Below are positions 59,675 to 64,000 of a DNA stretch of 64,000 nt, in pieces. Origin of the DNA: Halopseudomonas pertucinogena (GTDB lineage Bacteria; Pseudomonadota; Gammaproteobacteria; Pseudomonadales; Pseudomonadaceae). Position numbers and translations under genes: made by a program. The notes beneath the pieces are model-generated. The model did no database searches. It was not told the origin of the DNA and saw only the letters and a list, made by a program, of their open reading frames with translations. Location: NCBI RefSeq assembly GCF_014646575.1, contig NZ_BMNN01000005.1:124001-188000 (forward strand), read 5' to 3'. The stretch's first letter is position 1; the number at the start of each line of letters is the position of its first letter.

Positions 59675-59883
59675 CTCCGAATCCTCCTGTTGTGTGAGTT
59701 GGGGAACTTTTATATTTGAATACTGACTATAGCTGGTTAACCCGAATGTGCACGATTTTCTTTTGACATTATTTCGTATGACGGCTACGGGCTACTATCT
59801 GGCCATCGGGTGCCGGCGCGACGATTTTTCCGCTCGGAACTGGACTGAGGAAGCTGGAGAGAGGGAGGCGGGAAGAGAAGGAT

Positions 59884-59907
59884 GGGCTCCGGCGATCGCC
59901 GGAGCCC
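59884..59907 (-). terminator. Terminator of the RNA helicase gene
   Basis: GGGCTCCGGC-GATC-GCCGGAGCCC is a perfect 10-base stem, seven bases after the helicase stop codon. On the minus strand the tail ATCCTTCTCTTCC is pyrimidine-rich. The rest of the 240-base gap to the DUF3617 gene shows nothing else. Confidence 0.75.
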
Positions 59908-59914
59908 GGGTGAA

Positions 59915-61375
59915 TCAGTTGCTCAACAGCGCGGGCTTTTCGCGACGGGGTCGCTGGCGCTTTGGCGCGGCGGCCGGAGCTGTTTCCGGTATCGCACGGT
60001 TACCCATGGCTTGCAGGCGACGCTCACGGGCGACTGCGTCCTCCGGTACGGCGATGCCCGGCATCGTCTGCTGCGGGCGGCGGGGCTTGCCGCCGCTGTT
60101 GCTGCGGGGCTTGTCATTGCGGCCCTGGCTGCGGGGCGCCGCAGCGGCCGGACGCTGATTGCGGCCGCGTCCACCGGTGTTGCTGCGCGGACGCTCCGGG
60201 CGATCGCTGTTCAGCTCGGCCTGCGCCGGCGGCACGAATCCCTGCAGATCACCTTCCTCGAACTTCTGCCGGGTCAGACGTTCGATGGCCTTGAGCAGCT
60301 TCTCTTCGTCGGGGCTGACCAGCGATACCGCCTCACCGCTGCGACCGGCGCGACCGGTACGGCCGATACGGTGCACATAGTCTTCCGCCACGTTGGGCAG
60401 CTCGAAGTTGACCACATGCGGCAGCTGGTCGATATCCAGCCCGCGGGCGGCGATATCGGTAGCAACCAGTACCCGGATCCTGTTCGCCTTGAAGTCGGCC
60501 AGCGCCTTGGTGCGTGCGCTCTGACTCTTATTGCCGTGGATGGCAGCGGCAGGCAGGCCGTTCTTTTCCAGATACTCGGCCAGACGGTTGGCGCCATGCT
60601 TGGTACGGGTGAACACCAGCACCTGTTCCCAGGCACCCATGGTGATCAGGTGAGCGACCAGTGCCCGCTTGTGACCGGCCTGAACGCGATAGACGCGCTG
60701 CTCGATGCGCTCCACGGTGGTATTCAGCGGGGTGACCTGGATGCGCGCCGGGTTGTGCAGCAGACGATTGGTCAGCTCGGTGATCTCGGCCGAGAAGGTC
60801 GCGGAGAACAGCAGGTTCTGACGCTTGGCTGGCAGCCTGGCGATGACCTTCTTCACGTCGTGGATGAAGCCCATGTCGAGCATGCGGTCGGCTTCATCGA
60901 GGACGAAATATTCAACGGCGGAGAGGTCCACCGCACGCTGGCCGACCAGATCCAGCAGCCGGCCGGGGCAGGCGACGAGGATGTCGAGCCCGGGGGCCAG
61001 AGCCTTGATCTGCGGGTTGGCGCCGACGCCGCCGAAGATGCAGGCACTGTGCAGCTGCAGCTCGGTAGCATAGGAGCGGATGTTGTCATGGACCTGCGCG
61101 GCCAGCTCGCGGGTCGGAGTCAGCACCAGCGCTCGGACCTTCTTTGGTACCCGCTTGTAGTCAGCCGGGCGCTTGCCGTTCGGGAACAGCAGTTCGAGGA
61201 TCGGCAGGGAAAAGCCGGCGGTCTTGCCGGTGCCGGTCTGGGCGGCAACCATCAGGTCGCGGCCCTCGAGTACCGCAGGAATGGCCTGCAGCTGGACGGG
61301 GGTAGGAGTGGTATAGCCGGTGGCAGCCACGGCACGCACAAGCGCGTCGGACAGGCCGAGAGAAGCAAAGGACAT
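59915..61375 (-). CDS. rhlE: DEAD-box ATP-dependent RNA helicase, RhlE type
   Basis: The 486-residue protein unwinds RNA in ribosome assembly or RNA decay. All motifs are in place: Q-motif region [13 protein letters not shown], Walker [19 protein letters not shown], the DEAD box in [16 protein letters not shown] in [18 protein letters not shown] and [11 protein letters not shown] low-complexity C-terminal tail (about residues 375-486), rich in Arg, Pro, Ala and Gly, should bind RNA. Its 172-base upstream region holds the metF terminator. Confidence 0.92.
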   Translation of the reverse strand: MSFASLGLSDALVRAVAATGYTTPTPVQLQAIPAVLEGRDLMVAAQTGTGKTAGFSLPILELLFPNGKRPADYKRVPKKVRALVLTPTRELAAQVHDNIRSYATELQLHSACIFGGVGANPQIKALAPGLDILVACPGRLLDLVGQRAVDLSAVEYFVLDEADRMLDMGFIHDVKKVIARLPAKRQNLLFSATFSAEITELTNRLLHNPARIQVTPLNTTVERIEQRVYRVQAGHKRALVAHLITMGAWEQVLVFTRTKHGANRLAEYLEKNGLPAAAIHGNKSQSARTKALADFKANRIRVLVATDIAARGLDIDQLPHVVNFELPNVAEDYVHRIGRTGRAGRSGEAVSLVSPDEEKLLKAIERLTRQKFEEGDLQGFVPPAQAELNSDRPERPRSNTGGRGRNQRPAAAAPRSQGRNDKPRSNSGGKPRRPQQTMPGIAVPEDAVARERRLQAMGNRAIPETAPAAAPKRQRPRREKPALLSN

Positions 61376-61478
61376 TCAGATAAACCCTGTGATGGCCGTT
61401 TGCGAACAGGGGCTGTCCGTCCGGCCGAAATGAAGATGAGAGCGGCGAGTCTAACAGAAAACGTCACTCACCGCGGAG

Positions 61479-61505
61479 AAAAATGCTGCGGCGGGCGGGC
61501 GCAGC
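61479..61505 (-). terminator. Terminator of metF
   Basis: On the minus strand GCTGCG-CCCGCCCGC-CGCAGC is followed by ATTTTT, 42 bases after the metF stop. An alternative 10-base hairpin just upstream (61498-61521) shares the left arm, so the two cannot form together. Confidence 0.65.
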
Positions 61506-61547
61506 GCACTGGCGCTACGCCTTTTTCAGCCGCCATCGCCTGCGCTG

Positions 61548-62387
61548 TTACAGGTTGCGCAGGATGGCCAGGCTGGATTCAGCCTGGTTCATTGTATAGA
61601 AATGCAGGCTCGGCGCGCCGCCGTCTATCAGTCGCCGGCACATGTCGCTGACGACCTCTGTACCGAAGGCGGTGATGCTCGCCGTGTCGTCACCATAGGA
61701 CTCCAGCTGCTTGCGGATCCAGCGGGGAATTTCCGCACCGCAGGAATCGGCAAAGCGCGCCAGACCGCTGTAGTTGGTGATCGGCATGATGCCCGGCACG
61801 ATCGGAATATCCACCCCCGCCTTGCGTACCCGGTCGACGAAGTGGAAATAACAGTCGGCATTGAAGAACAGCTGGGTGATGGCGCTGTCCGCACCGGCCT
61901 TGGCCTTGCGCACGAAGTTCTGCAGGTCTTCCTCGAAGTTGCGCGCCTGCGGGTGGGCTTCCGGATAGGCAGCCACCTCGATGATGAAATGATCACCGGT
62001 CTCCTCGCGGATGAACTCCACCAGCTCGTTGGCATAGCGCAGCTCGCCGGAGGCGCGCCCCATGCCCGAGGGCAGATCGCCGCGCAGGGCGACGATGCGT
62101 CTGATGCCGGCTTCGCGGTATTGGTCGAGCAGCTTGCGCAGCTCTTCCTTGCTGTCGCCGACGCAGGACAGATGCGGTGCAGTGGGGATCTTAACCTGCT
62201 GATCCAGCTGCAGCACGGTATTGAGGGTGCGATCGCGGGTCGAGCCGCCGGCACCGTAGGTGACCGAGAAGAACTCGGGTTTCTGCTCGGCCAGTACATG
62301 GGCCGCAGCGATCAGTTTTTCATGGCCGGCTTCGGTCTTGGTCGGGAAGAACTCGAAGCTGACGGGAATCCTGTTGTTGCTGTTCAT
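61548..62387 (-). CDS. metF: 5,10-methylenetetrahydrofolate reductase
   Basis: This FAD enzyme makes 5-methyltetrahydrofolate for methionine synthesis. The 279-residue TIM barrel has SFEFFPTKTEAG at the start, FFSVTYGAGGSTRDRT with the catalytic Glu/Thr region, HLSCVGDSKEELR, IVALRGDLPSGMG and PGIMPITNY. I chose ATG 62387; a 20-residue upstream extension is unlike the family. It lies downstream of ahcY on the same strand; both serve the S-adenosylmethionine cycle. Confidence 0.95.
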   Translation of the reverse strand: MNSNNRIPVSFEFFPTKTEAGHEKLIAAAHVLAEQKPEFFSVTYGAGGSTRDRTLNTVLQLDQQVKIPTAPHLSCVGDSKEELRKLLDQYREAGIRRIVALRGDLPSGMGRASGELRYANELVEFIREETGDHFIIEVAAYPEAHPQARNFEEDLQNFVRKAKAGADSAITQLFFNADCYFHFVDRVRKAGVDIPIVPGIMPITNYSGLARFADSCGAEIPRWIRKQLESYGDDTASITAFGTEVVSDMCRRLIDGGAPSLHFYTMNQAESSLAILRNL

Positions 62388-62421
62388 ATTCTGTCTCTGT
62401 ATCCAGAAGGCGCGGGCCAAT

Positions 62422-62445
62422 GGAGGGCCGGGTTCCATCCCGGCC
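62422..62445 (+). repeat. Single REP element of family 2
   Basis: GGAGGGCCGGGTTCCATCCC followed by GGCC equals the left end of the two copies at 55.6-55.9 kb. It lies in the 72-base gap between ahcY and metF. The second, inverted half is absent. Confidence 0.7.
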
Positions 62446-62459
62446 ATGTGGGTGCGTCC

Positions 62460-63866
<1,407 letters not shown>

Positions 63867-63941
63867 GATTCTCTCCATTGGATGTAAGCTATGCGGGTCA
63901 TTTCATAACCCTTTCAATGTGTTCAACGAGGGAGAAACCTG

Positions 63942-64000
63942 TTGTCAGTTCCATATCCCCGAATTCTGTTGGCCGCTACCCTGGGCCTTGTTCTGGCCGG
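63942..64000 (+). CDS. Start of an exported protein (cut by the window end)
   Basis: A TTG codon seven bases after GAGGGAG opens a frame LSVPYPRILLAATLGLVLAG that runs to the edge. The basic residue followed by a hydrophobic stretch looks like a signal peptide. The gene is divergent from ahcY. Nothing more can be said about its function. Confidence 0.4.
   Translation, partial: MSVPYPRILLAATLGLVLA

Overview
The window is high-GC chromosomal DNA from a gammaproteobacterium, most likely of the family Pseudomonadaceae. The best evidence is the gene order tRNA-Ile(CAU) / rpoD-dnaG-rpsU / tsaD-plsY-folB-folK-cca / spoVR-yeaH-prkA / apaH-rsmA-pdxA-surA-lptD / amgK-murU-djlA / rpe-gph-trpE. From memory this follows the Pseudomonas aeruginosa PA0576-PA0609 backbone closely. 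The helicase-metF-ahcY block at the right end also matches a Pseudomonas arrangement. Differences from that backbone are informative: yqeY, apaG and glpE are absent from their usual places, a DegV-family gene sits between rpsU and tsaD, and trpE is directly joined to trpGDC. I cannot name the species.

Layout. Positions 1-4.9 kb hold a tripartite RND efflux operon (outer-membrane channel cut by the window edge, lipoprotein adaptor, permease), followed by ndh (5.0-6.3 kb). At 6.36-8.32 kb is a scar: a pobA gene without its FAD-binding N-terminus abuts, head to head, the C-terminal part of a TonB-dependent receptor that also carries a frameshift. An MFS transporter follows. From 9.6 to 17.1 kb lies a complete carotenoid island: crtE (-), idi-crtX-crtY-crtI-crtB (+, every junction overlapping) and crtZ (-). 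It should make zeaxanthin and its glucosides from isoprenoid precursors.

Positions 17.2-24.9 kb hold a small exported protein, a Fic C-terminal relic beside tRNA-Ile(CAU), a lipoprotein Ntn-hydrolase acylase, and the macromolecular-synthesis genes rpoD, dnaG and rpsU. Positions 25-30 kb hold degV, tsaD, plsY, folB, folK and cca. Positions 30-35 kb hold the stress kinase operon prkA-yeaH-spoVR. Positions 35-42 kb hold the envelope and housekeeping operon lptD-surA-pdxA-rsmA-apaH. Positions 42-51 kb hold the MurNAc salvage pair amgK-murU, djlA, rpe, gph and trpEGDC, with a short Trp-rich leader peptide before trpE. Positions 50.5-55.6 kb hold a cytochrome b561/YceI pair and a complete siderophore-type ABC importer behind a Fur-like box. 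Positions 55.9-64 kb hold a LysR regulator divergent from gcdH, a tandem universal stress protein, a DUF3617-like protein, a RhlE-type helicase, metF, ahcY and the first codons of an exported protein.

Two families of palindromic REP elements are scattered between genes. I found no CRISPR array, no intact insertion sequence, no prophage and no obvious new defence system. The items most worth a second look are the pobA/receptor deletion scar, the carotenoid island with its inverted crtE, the Trp leader peptide, the Fic relic beside the tRNA gene, the REP families, and an RND permease that lacks most of the usual proton-relay residues.
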